This document shows, in pieces, positions 43,183 through 53,084 of a stretch of DNA of 64,000 nt (positions are counted from its first letter, which is position 1; each line of letters opens with the position of its first letter). The stretch comes from Fibrobacterota bacterium (GTDB taxonomy: Bacteria > Fibrobacterota > Chitinivibrionia > Chitinivibrionales > FEN-1185): NCBI GenBank assembly GCA_003165595.1, contig PLWQ01000028.1:62001-126000 (forward strand). Reading direction: 5' to 3'. Position numbers and translations under genes: made by a program. The notes beneath the pieces were generated by a model, which was not told the origin of the DNA, ran no database searches, and was given only the letters and a program-made list of their open reading frames with translations.

Positions 43183-44248
43183 AGTACCGCTGAAGCCTTT
43201 CCCCTGCCGCACGCACAAGGTTCCGCCGAAGCGCCGGGTCGGTGGCAAGCCTTTCAATGGCTGCGGCAAGTGCATGCGCGTCGTTCTGCGGCACAAGGAT
43301 GCCGCACTTTCCCTGGTCAAGCACCTCCGGTATTCCCCCCGTGTCGGTTGCGATAATCGGCAGCTGCGCGGCCATTGCCTCGAGCAGCACGATACCGAAT
43401 CCTTCCACGCCGCCTTCCGTTGTTGACGGCAGCACGAACATTGTGGCGCTCGCATATTCCTTCTTCAGCGCCTCGTCGGAAACACCGGCCTCAAACTCCG
43501 TCCGGTCTTGCACGTTCAACTGAAAGGCCATGCGCGTCAGCACGTTTCGCCGAGGCCCGTCTCCGATCAAAACGAGCCGCCAGTCGAGCGTGGGGGATAG
43601 CATCGAAACCGCCTGGATAAGCAGGTGGTGGCCTTTGTGCGGCACCTGCCGCCCAACGCAGAGAATCCTTGCTTTATGAGCGCCATCCCCGGTTTGCGCC
43701 GGCGTCGCTTGGCCAGGGTGCTGCGTCGTATCAAACGAAATCTTCGGCGACAAGACCGTCAGGAGCGGTCTGAGGCGAAGCGACGCAACGAGTGATGCGG
43801 TGAAATTGCTATTTGCGAAAATCCCGTCCGCGTGCGCCAGAACGGACCGCAACACGCGGTTCCAAGCGCCTGCACCGCCAATGCCAGCAATTTCGGTGCC
43901 ATGCACGTACACAGAGTAAGGCAGGCGCATTAATCTCGCAAGAAACCACGGCGCCGCAGCGGCAAACACGTTGCCGCACTGAACCTGGAGCGCATTCCCC
44001 GCCGCGAGCCGCAGAAAGGCGAGCCGCACCGTCAACGGCAACAGCGACCATTTCTTGTTGAACCGGGACAGCGGTGTCGACAGGTACGAAACCGTAGCTC
44101 CGGCACCAGCTCCCATCCGGGGCTGGCGTCCGGAGCATCCGACAAGCACCCGGTCGCCTACTGCAAACGTGTGCGACACGATCTCGTGCAGGTAGCGCTG
44201 AATGCCGCCGGATTCCGGGGGGAAATCGAGGGTGACCAATACTTTCAT
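43169..44248 (-). CDS. Glycosyltransferase, GT4
   Basis: The 359-residue protein has VLVTLDFPPESGGIQRYLHE at the start, a mid-protein YVHGTEIAG and a C-terminal domain with ILCVGRQVPHKGHHLLIQAV and EGFGIVLLEAMAAQLPIIATDTGG (EX7E). GT4 retaining transferases use NDP-sugars. It overlaps the polymerase-like gene by 4 bases (ATGA) and the next transferase by 14. Confidence 0.93.
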   Translation of the reverse strand: MKVLVTLDFPPESGGIQRYLHEIVSHTFAVGDRVLVGCSGRQPRMGAGAGATVSYLSTPLSRFNKKWSLLPLTVRLAFLRLAAGNALQVQCGNVFAAAAPWFLARLMRLPYSVYVHGTEIAGIGGAGAWNRVLRSVLAHADGIFANSNFTASLVASLRLRPLLTVLSPKISFDTTQHPGQATPAQTGDGAHKARILCVGRQVPHKGHHLLIQAVSMLSPTLDWRLVLIGDGPRRNVLTRMAFQLNVQDRTEFEAGVSDEALKKEYASATMFVLPSTTEGGVEGFGIVLLEAMAAQLPIIATDTGGIPEVLDQGKCGILVPQNDAHALAAAIERLATDPALRRNLVRAAGERLQRYYVWP

Positions 44249-45705
44249 GAAACCGCGCGCTCCTCGGCAAGTTTTCTGTCCAGGTACAGGGCGTTCATGA
44301 GCACGCCGTTAAAGAACCAGAAATAGGCATCGCCCGGAAAGGAATGGATGTGAGACCCGGTGATGTTCATGACGGCAAAAACCATGTCGAACACCACAAT
44401 CCCCTTCACAAGAGCAATTGCGCGCTCGTCACGCATCGACGAAAGGGACTTTATTCCCCGGACGATAAAGCCAACGACAATAAGCAGGATGAGAAACAGG
44501 CCCGGATACCCGAATTCGGCAAGGTACGTAAAATAGAGCGAATCGGCGTTGAAAGAGCCCAGCCCTCTTCCCAGCAGCGCTAATTGCGGGTTTGACGAAT
44601 ACCCGATAAGCAATTGCCAAAGGGCAATACGCGACAGGAGCGAGTGCTCTTCAAAAGGGTTTGTTATGGCGCCAGTCCGGGTTGTCACTAGCAGATTCAC
44701 ATAGTTGGCACCCTGACTGGATCCGCCGATCTGGCCGATGCCGAGGCCGCCGGCGATCGATTCAGACAGCAACTGATAGGAGAAGAACACCGCCGCCACG
44801 AGAACAATCACGAGGATCCGGGGCGCCGTTTTCTTGAGTCGCAGAAACACAAACCAGAAGAAGAACACCGCGACCGCGCCGATCCAGTTCGAACGTACGG
44901 AGGTGATGAGGATTCCGTAGAAAAGGACCGGGATAACGGGCACCAGCAGCATCCTGCTGCGAGCCTTGCCGATACTTACAAATATAAGGACCGCAATAAT
45001 CCCAATTATCAGGTAGTCGGCAAACGTAGCCGGCGATTGATAAAAGGAAAACGGCCGGGCTATCCCTTTGATGAACAGCGTGGTGAACGAAATTGAGGAA
45101 AACCAGATCTTCTCTGCCGTCGAGTACCCGAAATACAATTGTTTAAGGCCGTACGTGCATGCCACAAGGCTGATTGCCGCGGTGATTCCCCACAAACCCA
45201 TGATTGCTTTGTGACGGTGAGCAAATACGTATCCTATGTAAAAGAGAAGGACGCTGGGAGCGTAGAACTTAAGCTTGGCCGCAGCTTCAGACGCCGGATA
45301 TTCGTTGAACACAAATGTCCGAAGTACAAGATACGCGAGATAGAACAGAACAAGTTTGAGATAGAATCCGTTGGTTTCGTCCTCCCTCAGTCGCGCTCTG
45401 AACTCAAAAAACAGACCTACGAAGACAACCACGACGAGAATGTCCGAAAGCATGATGAGCGGGTCCAGTCCCGGCCGTCCATGGATCAGATAGTACAGCC
45501 TCCTGACAAAAGGGACAAACGGCGACAGAATGAACACGGCATACACGCCCACCAGGGGATACCGGAAAATGGGGTACAGCAGGAGCACCACGAACAGTAT
45601 GACCATTTCCGATTGCCGGGGAATGTTTATCATCTTGTAGGAAAGGAAGATACCCAGTACCAGGATTCCTGCGTATATCAGCGGTTGATACAGGTTCTTC
45701 TTCAT
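44245..45705 (-). CDS. O-antigen ligase/polymerase-type membrane protein
   Basis: The 486-residue protein has about 12 hydrophobic segments and a large loop near residues 320-400, which is the Wzy/WaaL pattern. The loop region contains SSQGANYVNLLVTTRTGAITNPFEEHSLLSRIALW and GRGLGSFNADSLYFTYLAEFGYPG, typical of Wzy_C-type sequences. It would polymerise repeat units in the periplasm or ligate them. The ATG at 45705 (MKKNLYQPL) overlaps the upstream transferase by 4 bases; the longer frame is not supported. Confidence 0.85.
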   Translation of the reverse strand: MKKNLYQPLIYAGILVLGIFLSYKMINIPRQSEMVILFVVLLLYPIFRYPLVGVYAVFILSPFVPFVRRLYYLIHGRPGLDPLIMLSDILVVVVFVGLFFEFRARLREDETNGFYLKLVLFYLAYLVLRTFVFNEYPASEAAAKLKFYAPSVLLFYIGYVFAHRHKAIMGLWGITAAISLVACTYGLKQLYFGYSTAEKIWFSSISFTTLFIKGIARPFSFYQSPATFADYLIIGIIAVLIFVSIGKARSRMLLVPVIPVLFYGILITSVRSNWIGAVAVFFFWFVFLRLKKTAPRILVIVLVAAVFFSYQLLSESIAGGLGIGQIGGSSQGANYVNLLVTTRTGAITNPFEEHSLLSRIALWQLLIGYSSNPQLALLGRGLGSFNADSLYFTYLAEFGYPGLFLILLIVVGFIVRGIKSLSSMRDERAIALVKGIVVFDMVFAVMNITGSHIHSFPGDAYFWFFNGVLMNALYLDRKLAEERAVS

Positions 45706-46742
45706 GGCCGCACCTCCGGGCGCCTGCCTATGCGCAGGTAAAGGTCCCTGTATTGTTGTGCAATGGCCGCCATATCGTATTTCTTCACAAAAGACAACCC
45801 GTTTGCAATAAGCCTTTGGCGGAGGCCGTTGTCCCTCAGGACGCGCACGATGGTCTCCGCAAGCCTCTCCGGCTCGCATAAAAATCCGTTGTAATTGTGA
45901 CTGACGATTTCGCGCACGCCCGCGTTGTCGCAGGCGACAACCGCAGCCCCGCACGCCATGGCTTCGAGAAGCGGCACACCGAAGCCCTCATAGGAACTCG
46001 CGCAGCAATACACCCATGCCGCGCGGTACTCGGCCACAAGAGCGTCTTCGGAAAGGCGGCCCCGGAAGACAACATTGGTGCCGCTGCACTCCTGGGGTCC
46101 CACAACGGTGAGGATTGTGGACGGCACTCCAGCGGCTATGCCGCCGGAGAAAGCATCGAGGAGAAGCCTTCCGCGTTTTCTGGAATCGAAATCTCCCACG
46201 AAAAGGACCGATGGTCTGCCCGGCTTGGCGTCCGCCGGCGTGAAGACGCCGAGGTTGACCCCGCAGGGAATGATAGTGTTGATAAAAGGAAGCGCACGAC
46301 GTGTAATGGTGGAAATTCCCACCGTCGTTCCGCGGCGGAAACAGGAGACCCATTCCAATATGTAAAACAACGTCTGCCGGAAGAACCGAAGAAACCGCCC
46401 CGCGTGCACCGCCTCAAAGAGGGCCGACCCATAGAAGGTGCGAACCCGGCGGCGCGTACCCCTGCACAGGTAGTCGTCGCCATGGTAATGCAGGATGTCG
46501 TACACGTTTGTCTTGAGACGGCGGAAGCCGAGTGCAGTTTCGAACCTCCGGAGTGCGGGCGAGCGCGAGACATAGTACAGCTTGACATGATCGTATGCGG
46601 CATCGGCGGGCTTTTCGCTGTACGAAAAGCAGGTCACCTGTTCGCCGAGCGCAACGAGTTCGTTGGCCAGGCGATGCACCTGGCATGAGACGCCGTTCGG
46701 CGCATCGAAAGGTAGTTCTTTTGTGAAGAAGGCGATTTTGAT
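45702..46742 (-). CDS. Glycosyltransferase, GT4, with apparent non-canonical AUC start
   Basis: From the GTG at 46679 the frame encodes a GT4 protein with VLFVGDFDSRKRGRLLLDAF and EGFGVPLLEAMACGAAVVACD (EX7E) but lacks the first strand of the GT-B fold. The same frame continues upstream for 21 codons as IKIAFFTKELPFDAPNGVSC, a normal GT4 N-terminus, beginning at ATC 46742-46740 with AAAGGA 7-8 nt before it; a TGA lies 8 codons further up. No ATG, GTG or TTG occurs in between. Either AUC is used, or the ATG was lost by mutation or sequencing error. Confidence 0.85.
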   Translation of the reverse strand: MKIAFFTKELPFDAPNGVSCQVHRLANELVALGEQVTCFSYSEKPADAAYDHVKLYYVSRSPALRRFETALGFRRLKTNVYDILHYHGDDYLCRGTRRRVRTFYGSALFEAVHAGRFLRFFRQTLFYILEWVSCFRRGTTVGISTITRRALPFINTIIPCGVNLGVFTPADAKPGRPSVLFVGDFDSRKRGRLLLDAFSGGIAAGVPSTILTVVGPQECSGTNVVFRGRLSEDALVAEYRAAWVYCCASSYEGFGVPLLEAMACGAAVVACDNAGVREIVSHNYNGFLCEPERLAETIVRVLRDNGLRQRLIANGLSFVKKYDMAAIAQQYRDLYLRIGRRPEVRP

Positions 46743-46829
46743 GGGAGCGTCCTTTGTCGTCCGTCACGGCGCGGCAATTGCTTCACGTCTTCCAAAATAT
46801 ACGGCCCGCCGAATTTGCAAATCGGTTCC

Positions 46830-47774
46830 TCAGAACATCAGCCACTTCCCGAACCGTGCGCTCCCATACCCCAGAACCGTCATAAGCACAATCGGCGCGG
46901 CAAGGAACGAAAGCCAGTCTCTCAATACCCAGCCTAATCCACCTCTGCTATGCGCATTTCTCCGCACCGATAAGGCAAGCGCGGTTGTGGCGTCTGCCCC
47001 GACGACGGGAGCCCAAACCGCCGGCATCACCACCAGGGCCAGCAACACCAGCACGTGACAGAACAGAACAAGCCCTATCGCAGGTGTGAACGGTGTGCCG
47101 ATGTGCTTCCGGTACAGTGCCCGGTGCTTCTTGAACAGGAGAGGATCAAACCGCCGGTTCACGCAGTTCTTGAGCAGGTCCCACTTCTCGTTGTGACGCA
47201 CCCGGTGGCGAACACGGATATCCCGGCAATAGCCGATGTTGCGGCCACGCTCGATAACGGTGAAGGCGAGGTCCGCATCTTCCCTCTGAACCGTAAAACG
47301 CTCGTCGAATCCGCCCGCTTCAACGAACACGCTTTTCCTGTAGAAAATGTTGTTTGTCCTGTACCCGTGGCGCTGGAGCCTTGTAAATTCTCTCATCGGC
47401 GCTGCCACGGTGTTTTCCGTATCGACAAGGGTCTTTCCCTCCACGCCTGCGATGTCCGGATGATCGTCGAGATATCGAACGGCAGTGTCGATCCATCCGC
47501 CGTCAGGAATACAATCGTCGTCTATGAATCCCAGGAAATCGGCCTTTGCCATGCGGCAGCCCGCGTTACGCTTCGCGGAGATGCTTGAATCATCAAGACA
47601 AAGCCATGAGACTGCGGGGTAGTCAACCGCGAACCGGTCTACAGGATAGTCTGCGACAACAATAATTTCAGCGTTGCCGCTGCCGGAAGACAACGCCTGT
47701 GCGAGCGCCCCCACGTACCCGGGCCGGTGCGAGGCGACCACCACGGACACACGCGGAATCACCTTTTGAGACAT
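46830..47774 (-). CDS. Glycosyltransferase, GT2, with C-terminal membrane helices
   Basis: The 314-residue protein has the GT-A fold: VSVVVASHRPGYVGAL at the start, SISAKRNAGCRMAKADFLGFIDDDCIPDGGW (the metal-binding DDD near 87) and FDERFTVQREDADLAF. Two hydrophobic segments at 215-245 and 285-310 anchor it to the membrane. AAGGTCC precedes the ATG at 47774; it overlaps the upstream transferase by 16 bases. An 87-base gap separates it from the next gene. Confidence 0.9.
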   Translation of the reverse strand: MSQKVIPRVSVVVASHRPGYVGALAQALSSGSGNAEIIVVADYPVDRFAVDYPAVSWLCLDDSSISAKRNAGCRMAKADFLGFIDDDCIPDGGWIDTAVRYLDDHPDIAGVEGKTLVDTENTVAAPMREFTRLQRHGYRTNNIFYRKSVFVEAGGFDERFTVQREDADLAFTVIERGRNIGYCRDIRVRHRVRHNEKWDLLKNCVNRRFDPLLFKKHRALYRKHIGTPFTPAIGLVLFCHVLVLLALVVMPAVWAPVVGADATTALALSVRRNAHSRGGLGWVLRDWLSFLAAPIVLMTVLGYGSARFGKWLMF

Positions 47775-48859
47775 AGGACCTTTTCGAAGCGCCGCACCTG
47801 GCGCTCCCACGACTGTCGCTTTGCAAAAAGGAAGGCTTCCCCTGATGCCGACGCGCACAGCGCAGGATTGCCCAGCACCTGCACAATGCGGAGCGCATCC
47901 GCCTTCGGCGAGAGGCCCGCCACGACAAACCCGTCGACGCCGTCATGAATACATTCGAGGCTCGAAGAAATCGCGGACGCAAACGCTACGCAGCCGTTGG
48001 CCATTGCCTCAAGCAATGCAAGCGACCGGCCCCCCTCGTACGCCGAGGTCGTGATAAAGAAAGGGCATCGTGAGTACCACGCCGGCATGTTTTGCGGCGG
48101 CACTGCGCCGACGGCCGTCAATCCCGGAAGGGCTGACGCACCTGTCAATCCGACAATATCCTCCAAGGTGCTGCCCGCCACAAACAGCCGCGCCCGGGGC
48201 AGGTATTCCCGGATCTCGCGGAATACCGCGACCGTATGTCCCATGTTTTTTTTCCACGTGCAGTTCCCCACGGCAAGAAAATCCGCGGGCGTGGAGGCGA
48301 CCCAGTCCCGGTGCGGAGACGATGATGCGGCCGCTCCGTTGGGCACGCACACCACCTTTGCCCGGAAGTTCGGATATTTCGTCCTCACCCACCGCGCCTC
48401 CTCGATGGTTCCGCACATGCACACGTCGCATAATGCAAGCATGCGCCTCAGCAGGGGGAAGCGGATAAGCCGGGCCTTCATGGATGTCCTGGGAGCCACC
48501 CTTCCCTCGGGGAGCCGCCGTTCTGCTTCATACACCTTTTCTTCCCAGCCGTGGCTGTGAAGAACCGTTTTTACCCCGAGGCGAAAGACCCTGCTTGCTA
48601 TCGCCACTGCCAGGCCGTCGGTCGAACGCGCGACGATCCACTGCGGACGCTTTCCAAAGGCGAGAAGGTATCTCCCCGCCAGCCATGCCGAAAATACGAG
48701 ATAATTTGCCAGCACGGCTGACCGTCCTGCGTTGACAACTACGCACTTTACACCGCGGTCCGAAAGACGGGCCGACAGCTCGGCCATGACGCGGCTCACA
48801 CCCCCGAACGAATTCCGGGGAATCGCCGCCGCGAACCAGATTGTTGTGGCGCTGGCCAT
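47759..48859 (-). CDS. Glycosyltransferase, GT4
   Basis: The 366-residue protein begins TTIWFAAAIPRNSFGGVSRVMAEL and contains VLHSHGWEEKVY, DFLAVGNCTWKKNMGHTVAVF and SAYEGGRSLALLEAMANGCVAFAS (EX7E variant with Gly-Gly). The ATG at 48859 is 1 base after the stop of the GT2-deacetylase gene and gives the family N-terminus; the longer frame is inside the previous gene. Confidence 0.9.
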   Translation of the reverse strand: MASATTIWFAAAIPRNSFGGVSRVMAELSARLSDRGVKCVVVNAGRSAVLANYLVFSAWLAGRYLLAFGKRPQWIVARSTDGLAVAIASRVFRLGVKTVLHSHGWEEKVYEAERRLPEGRVAPRTSMKARLIRFPLLRRMLALCDVCMCGTIEEARWVRTKYPNFRAKVVCVPNGAAASSSPHRDWVASTPADFLAVGNCTWKKNMGHTVAVFREIREYLPRARLFVAGSTLEDIVGLTGASALPGLTAVGAVPPQNMPAWYSRCPFFITTSAYEGGRSLALLEAMANGCVAFASAISSSLECIHDGVDGFVVAGLSPKADALRIVQVLGNPALCASASGEAFLFAKRQSWERQVRRFEKVLCLKR

Positions 48860-48860
48860 A

Positions 48861-50651
48861 TCACACGACTCCGTATCGTAAATCCGCGAAACTGCCCTGC
48901 TTGAAGATTTCCCATGAGGTGAGGGTGTCGGCAATATGGTCGATGAGGGCCGAAAAATCCCTGAAGCGGTCTTTTGCCTCATCGGGCATATGAACGGAAA
49001 AGCAGATATTGCATCCGAGAGGTCCGTACCTGTCCAGCGCCCGCGACCGGAGAATGGCCGACGAGCCTTGGTAGAACGGATGAAACGCCGGGAAGTACCA
49101 CGAACCGTTCAAGAGGGCAACCGGGCCGATGGTCTTATCCGTAAACCGAGCTGTTTCCGGGCCTCCGCAGATAACCTTGAAATATTTGCCGAGAAACAAT
49201 ATCTGGTCCCGATTGATGGCGTTAAAGGGCGGCACGAAAACAAACGGCCGCGCGGATTCCGGGAAGACCGCCAGGACCTTTTCCACCGATGTGGAAAGAC
49301 GCGGGAACGGCAGCTGGAGAATCTCGCTGTTGTAGGGACCGAAATTTCCTTCATGCACAAACCCGTGCAAGCCGATGTCCGCGCCCGATTGCCGTACGGC
49401 TTTAAGGGTCGACGAGTATCGCTCGTCGGTGATGTGGCTCCCAATAACTGCCGCGAGATAGGGGATTCCCTTTCGCGAGGTGATCTCGCACATGCGCTCA
49501 ACAGCTTCTTTATTGTCAAGAAATACGTCGTCTATGCGCAGGAAGCAACGGGCAATGGAGGAGGCTTGGTTGCTTCTGACACGGCGGTTAAGGAAGGGGA
49601 CGATCGAATACACCGGTTTTCTGGTAACCGAAAACATCACCGCGCGAAACAGGTTCGAACTCGCGCGGTATGTGTGTGACGGCATGGCGTGCGCAAAGCC
49701 CCAAAACCGGGCGGTAAGCACGGGGTCGACGCCATCATTGAAGAAGGTAAGCGCTTTGGTGCAGTACCGCACCAGGAATACGGGTAGCAGAATCCATGCG
49801 AACGCCTGTTCCACAATGCACGAGCATTGGAGAACCGCGCTCTGCACAGGGTGTCTTGCGAATAGATTAGCAGGCCTTCTGTGGAGCGAGGTCCAGGCGT
49901 GCTTCAGGAGAATGGCGCGATATGTCCCAAAGAAAGTCGTGCAGTGCCGGAACAGGTGATACATGTCCTTCTGCTTCGAGTAGAAGTAGTACTCCGATTC
50001 GAGTTGCGAGCGAATTCGCATTGGGGATGCAAGCAGGTACCGCAGACTGTTTACACGACGCGAAGCGTGCATTACCGCCAGTGAGTGGTGGTACACCACC
50101 GGCCCCCACCGGAGGATGCGCGATGCCAATTCGTGATCTTCACATGAAGGAATCTGAGCGTTGAAATGCTCGTCGAACCCGGCGATGCGCTTGAGCACCG
50201 ACGCCCGGTACACGATGTGGCAGGTGAGATATAATCCTCCCGTCTCGTTCTGCACTTCCCGGTCCCATAGTCCGTCGCCTTCCGCAATCACGCGCCCTTC
50301 TATGCCGGCGATTTCGGCGGCGGTTGTTCCCAGAAGGTCCCGCAGATGCGAGTACCATCCCGCGGCAACGCGAACATCGTCGTCGAGAAACGCAATCCAC
50401 TCCCCGCTGCTCGCATTGATCCCGCAATTCCGCGCAAACGAAGCTCCAGTTCTCTTCTCGAGACGAATGCGACGGGCGCCCCGGCTCTCGCAGAGCACCC
50501 TGGTCTTTTCCGCGGCGCCCGATTCCGATGCGTCATCGACCACGATCACTTCCGTGTCGGTTCTATCGAGGCCTTCCGACGCAAGCGATTCGAGGCACTT
50601 CGACAGAAGCTCGGGCCGATTCCGGGTCGGAATGACAATTGACAGAAGCAT
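48861..50651 (-). CDS. Fusion of GT2 glycosyltransferase and polysaccharide-deacetylase-like domain
   Basis: In 596 residues the N-terminal part (about 1-240) is a GT2 domain with LSIVIPTRNRPELL, ASFARNCGINASSGEWIAFLDDDVR and CEDHELASRILRWG. A hydrophobic linker (about 270-310) follows. The C-terminal part (about 365-590) resembles the DUF2334/polysaccharide deacetylase group: CFLRIDDVFLDN with the metal-site DD, GADIGLHGFVHEG (HxxxH) and FVFVPPFNAINRD. The gene could add a sugar and trim an N-acetyl group. It is coupled to its neighbours by gaps of 1 and 4 bases. Confidence 0.85.
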   Translation of the reverse strand: MLLSIVIPTRNRPELLSKCLESLASEGLDRTDTEVIVVDDASESGAAEKTRVLCESRGARRIRLEKRTGASFARNCGINASSGEWIAFLDDDVRVAAGWYSHLRDLLGTTAAEIAGIEGRVIAEGDGLWDREVQNETGGLYLTCHIVYRASVLKRIAGFDEHFNAQIPSCEDHELASRILRWGPVVYHHSLAVMHASRRVNSLRYLLASPMRIRSQLESEYYFYSKQKDMYHLFRHCTTFFGTYRAILLKHAWTSLHRRPANLFARHPVQSAVLQCSCIVEQAFAWILLPVFLVRYCTKALTFFNDGVDPVLTARFWGFAHAMPSHTYRASSNLFRAVMFSVTRKPVYSIVPFLNRRVRSNQASSIARCFLRIDDVFLDNKEAVERMCEITSRKGIPYLAAVIGSHITDERYSSTLKAVRQSGADIGLHGFVHEGNFGPYNSEILQLPFPRLSTSVEKVLAVFPESARPFVFVPPFNAINRDQILFLGKYFKVICGGPETARFTDKTIGPVALLNGSWYFPAFHPFYQGSSAILRSRALDRYGPLGCNICFSVHMPDEAKDRFRDFSALIDHIADTLTSWEIFKQGSFADLRYGVV

Positions 50652-50655
50652 GTTG

Positions 50656-51741
50656 CTATCCGTTGTCCTTCCGGCCGGAGCCTTGGTGCGCGGGAGAAAG
50701 GGCTTCGTACAGTGCCTCCCATTGCCCGCCCGCGTTCACGGTCATGGCTCGGTATCGGACAAACCCCAGTTTCGACTTCTTTACATAGGATTCTTGATTG
50801 CTTGCAATATCCCGCATCCCCTCCGCAATCGACCTTGGGTTAAGCGGGTTCGCGAACCTGGCCGCGCCGTCGCATGTTTCGTGAAGCGGAGCAATGTCCG
50901 AAACCAGAATCGGGCAGCCGTGCGCCATGGCTTCGAGTGGAGGAATCCCAAGCCCTTCGTAGGTGGAACACGCGACAAGTCCTGCGCACGTGTCGAGGAG
51001 CTGATCGTAATCCCGCATTGGCCCCGCGGTCACGCCCTCGGGAAGCCCGCCGGCCCCGGTAGTGTCGCCCAAAACGGCCAGTTTGTACGATCCATGCGTT
51101 TGCCTGAAAAGCGCGAAGGCTTCGATCACGCGCACCAGGTTTTTGTGCGGGGCGCCGGCAAGGGTGACAAAAACGGTCTCCCGGCTTTTCTCGCATGCCT
51201 CGCCGTTCTTGACGGGAGGATACATCACGTCGATTCTCTTGGTTGTGCCGCCCAGGAAACGTGTTAGCTCATCTTTCGTGGTGCGCGAAATGCACGAGAC
51301 CGCGTCGACGCGCCGCAGAAGCGACTTTTGCATTCGCCAATACCAGGTCGAACGCGCATGCGCGCAATAGGGGTCGCCCGGGTTGTATTCAACGCCGAGA
51401 TCGTATACTGTTGCCATGGTTCTGCATGGCGGAAACATTCCCATACCGATCCGAAAAACGGGACCCATCGCCATCCAATAGTGAAACACGTTTATGTTGT
51501 ATCGAGCCGCCAACAGAGGGATTCGAGCAAGGTCGCTTTGCCACGATCCACCGCCGTAGCGAATCCAAATCTTCGGAATCGCCGCCACCTCGTCGGGCAC
51601 GTCGCCCTTGTTCGCCCAGGCAATGATGTCGTGAGCCATGCCGCGTTCGCCGATCGCCCGGGCCATGGCGCAGACATACGTTCCCACGCCCCGGTCGCGG
51701 TATCCATATGAGAACAGCCGTAAATCCCACAGAATTCTCAT
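50656..51741 (-). CDS. Glycosyltransferase, GT4
   Basis: The 361-residue protein starts MRILWDLRLFSYGYRDRGVGTYVCAM, contains YPPVKNGE, VFVTLAGAPHKNLVRVIEAF and STYEGLGIPPLEAMAHGCPILVSD (EX7E), as in mannosyl/rhamnosyltransferases of the GT4 family. The ATG at 51741 overlaps the stop of the upstream transferase as ATGA. Acceptor and donor are unknown. Confidence 0.93.
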   Translation of the reverse strand: MRILWDLRLFSYGYRDRGVGTYVCAMARAIGERGMAHDIIAWANKGDVPDEVAAIPKIWIRYGGGSWQSDLARIPLLAARYNINVFHYWMAMGPVFRIGMGMFPPCRTMATVYDLGVEYNPGDPYCAHARSTWYWRMQKSLLRRVDAVSCISRTTKDELTRFLGGTTKRIDVMYPPVKNGEACEKSRETVFVTLAGAPHKNLVRVIEAFALFRQTHGSYKLAVLGDTTGAGGLPEGVTAGPMRDYDQLLDTCAGLVACSTYEGLGIPPLEAMAHGCPILVSDIAPLHETCDGAARFANPLNPRSIAEGMRDIASNQESYVKKSKLGFVRYRAMTVNAGGQWEALYEALSPAHQGSGRKDNG

Positions 51742-52841
51742 GTGGAAAGCAACCTTTCGTACACTTCCACCACGCTGCGGCTGCATGCCTCAACGCTGAA
51801 CCGCTCGCAGTAGGCCGCGCAGCCGTGATCAAGAGAACGCCGGAGCGGCTCATCGGAGATAATCTGGCGAATCCGGGCCGCCATTTTGTCTGCGTCGGGG
51901 TCCGCAAGAATCGCCAGCGGTTCCTGCGACACGAGTTCCTCGGTAAGCGGAATGCGAGTCGCGACGATATACTTGTGCGCGCTGATCGCGTCCGCCAGAC
52001 TCTCCGAAGAGCTGCGGTCCTTGAAGAGCGCGCAGAAAATCTGGACGTTTGCCAGCAACTTGTCACGCTCCTCGCCGAACGCCAGACCGGTAACTGTGAA
52101 TCGTCGCGACCAGGACCTTTTGTCAATCTCTGCCTGCAGATACCGCATGAGTGACGCGTCGTCGTCCCGCCGCACGCCGCCTACCCAGACGAAACGCCAT
52201 GGCATTTCGAGCCGCTCCAGCGTCTTCAAAAGAAGATCGTAGTCGTACAGCGGATTGATGAATCCCGTTGCGCCGAGCGTGACGATTTCACCCGGCACAA
52301 TCGGCTTCGCAATCCACGGTTGTTGCGCTTTCATGGGAACGGGGATCACTGATATTCTCGATATGTCGACGCCTTTATCTTCAAGAATGCCGCAGTGAAA
52401 CCGTGCATGAACCAGTATTGCATCGGCAAAAAAACTGTCCGCCGCATGCTTGGCAAACGCCGCCCAATGCGGATGGCGCAGGTCCCACGCCATTTGGCGC
52501 ACCTTCTTTACAGGCAAGAAACCGCTTATGTCCTGCCGGGGGAAAACGCCGGGAATAGTCCGATATACCTCGTGCAGCGTCGTCACTTTCTTGCCGGGTA
52601 TGGCGCGGCACATCGAAGGATAGAAATCCCGGCCCCGCGCGAAAAAAAACGACGGTTCGTATTGAATGTGCGCACAATCGCACCCACGGATCTTCGCTGC
52701 AAAAGATGTCCGGTCGCGTACAAATTCTCCGGGGTCGCATATGACAAGTGTCACGGCGCTGGCAAGAGCGGTCTCGTATTTCGCCGCATACAGGCAAATG
52801 CCGCATTGTCTATTACGGGGAACGATCCAGGCAATTTTCAT
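51738..52841 (-). CDS. Glycosyltransferase, GT4-like (divergent)
   Basis: The 367-residue protein has MKIAWIVPRNRQCGICLYAAKY, HIQYEPSFFFARG, TLHEVYRTIPG and a C-terminal domain with LGATGFINPLYDYDLLLKTL and SSSESLADAISAHKYIVAT. The usual EX7E motif is only approximate (S-E-S-L-A-D-A). It may be a weakly active or differently specific GT. It is separated from the upstream GT2 gene by a 243-base gap with no gene, so a promoter may lie there. Confidence 0.82.
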   Translation of the reverse strand: MKIAWIVPRNRQCGICLYAAKYETALASAVTLVICDPGEFVRDRTSFAAKIRGCDCAHIQYEPSFFFARGRDFYPSMCRAIPGKKVTTLHEVYRTIPGVFPRQDISGFLPVKKVRQMAWDLRHPHWAAFAKHAADSFFADAILVHARFHCGILEDKGVDISRISVIPVPMKAQQPWIAKPIVPGEIVTLGATGFINPLYDYDLLLKTLERLEMPWRFVWVGGVRRDDDASLMRYLQAEIDKRSWSRRFTVTGLAFGEERDKLLANVQIFCALFKDRSSSESLADAISAHKYIVATRIPLTEELVSQEPLAILADPDADKMAARIRQIISDEPLRRSLDHGCAAYCERFSVEACSRSVVEVYERLLST

Positions 52842-53084
52842 GGGAAAATGCCGGGTTGATAAGGGTTTCTCGGTGCCGGACCGGACAGGGTCGCTATTAT
52901 GAAATAATACACTTATGAGCCGAAAGACAACAAGGGTTTTGGCGGGGAATGTGATGTTTGTTGAGAATCGGGTTTTTGAGTATATGCCGGTGCCGGCTTT
53001 GGCGCCCGGTCAGACCATGCGCGCATGTGTACGAGAGGCTTTCGGCCGGACCGATAACGAGGAGGCGGTAATCTTTGTACCCAT

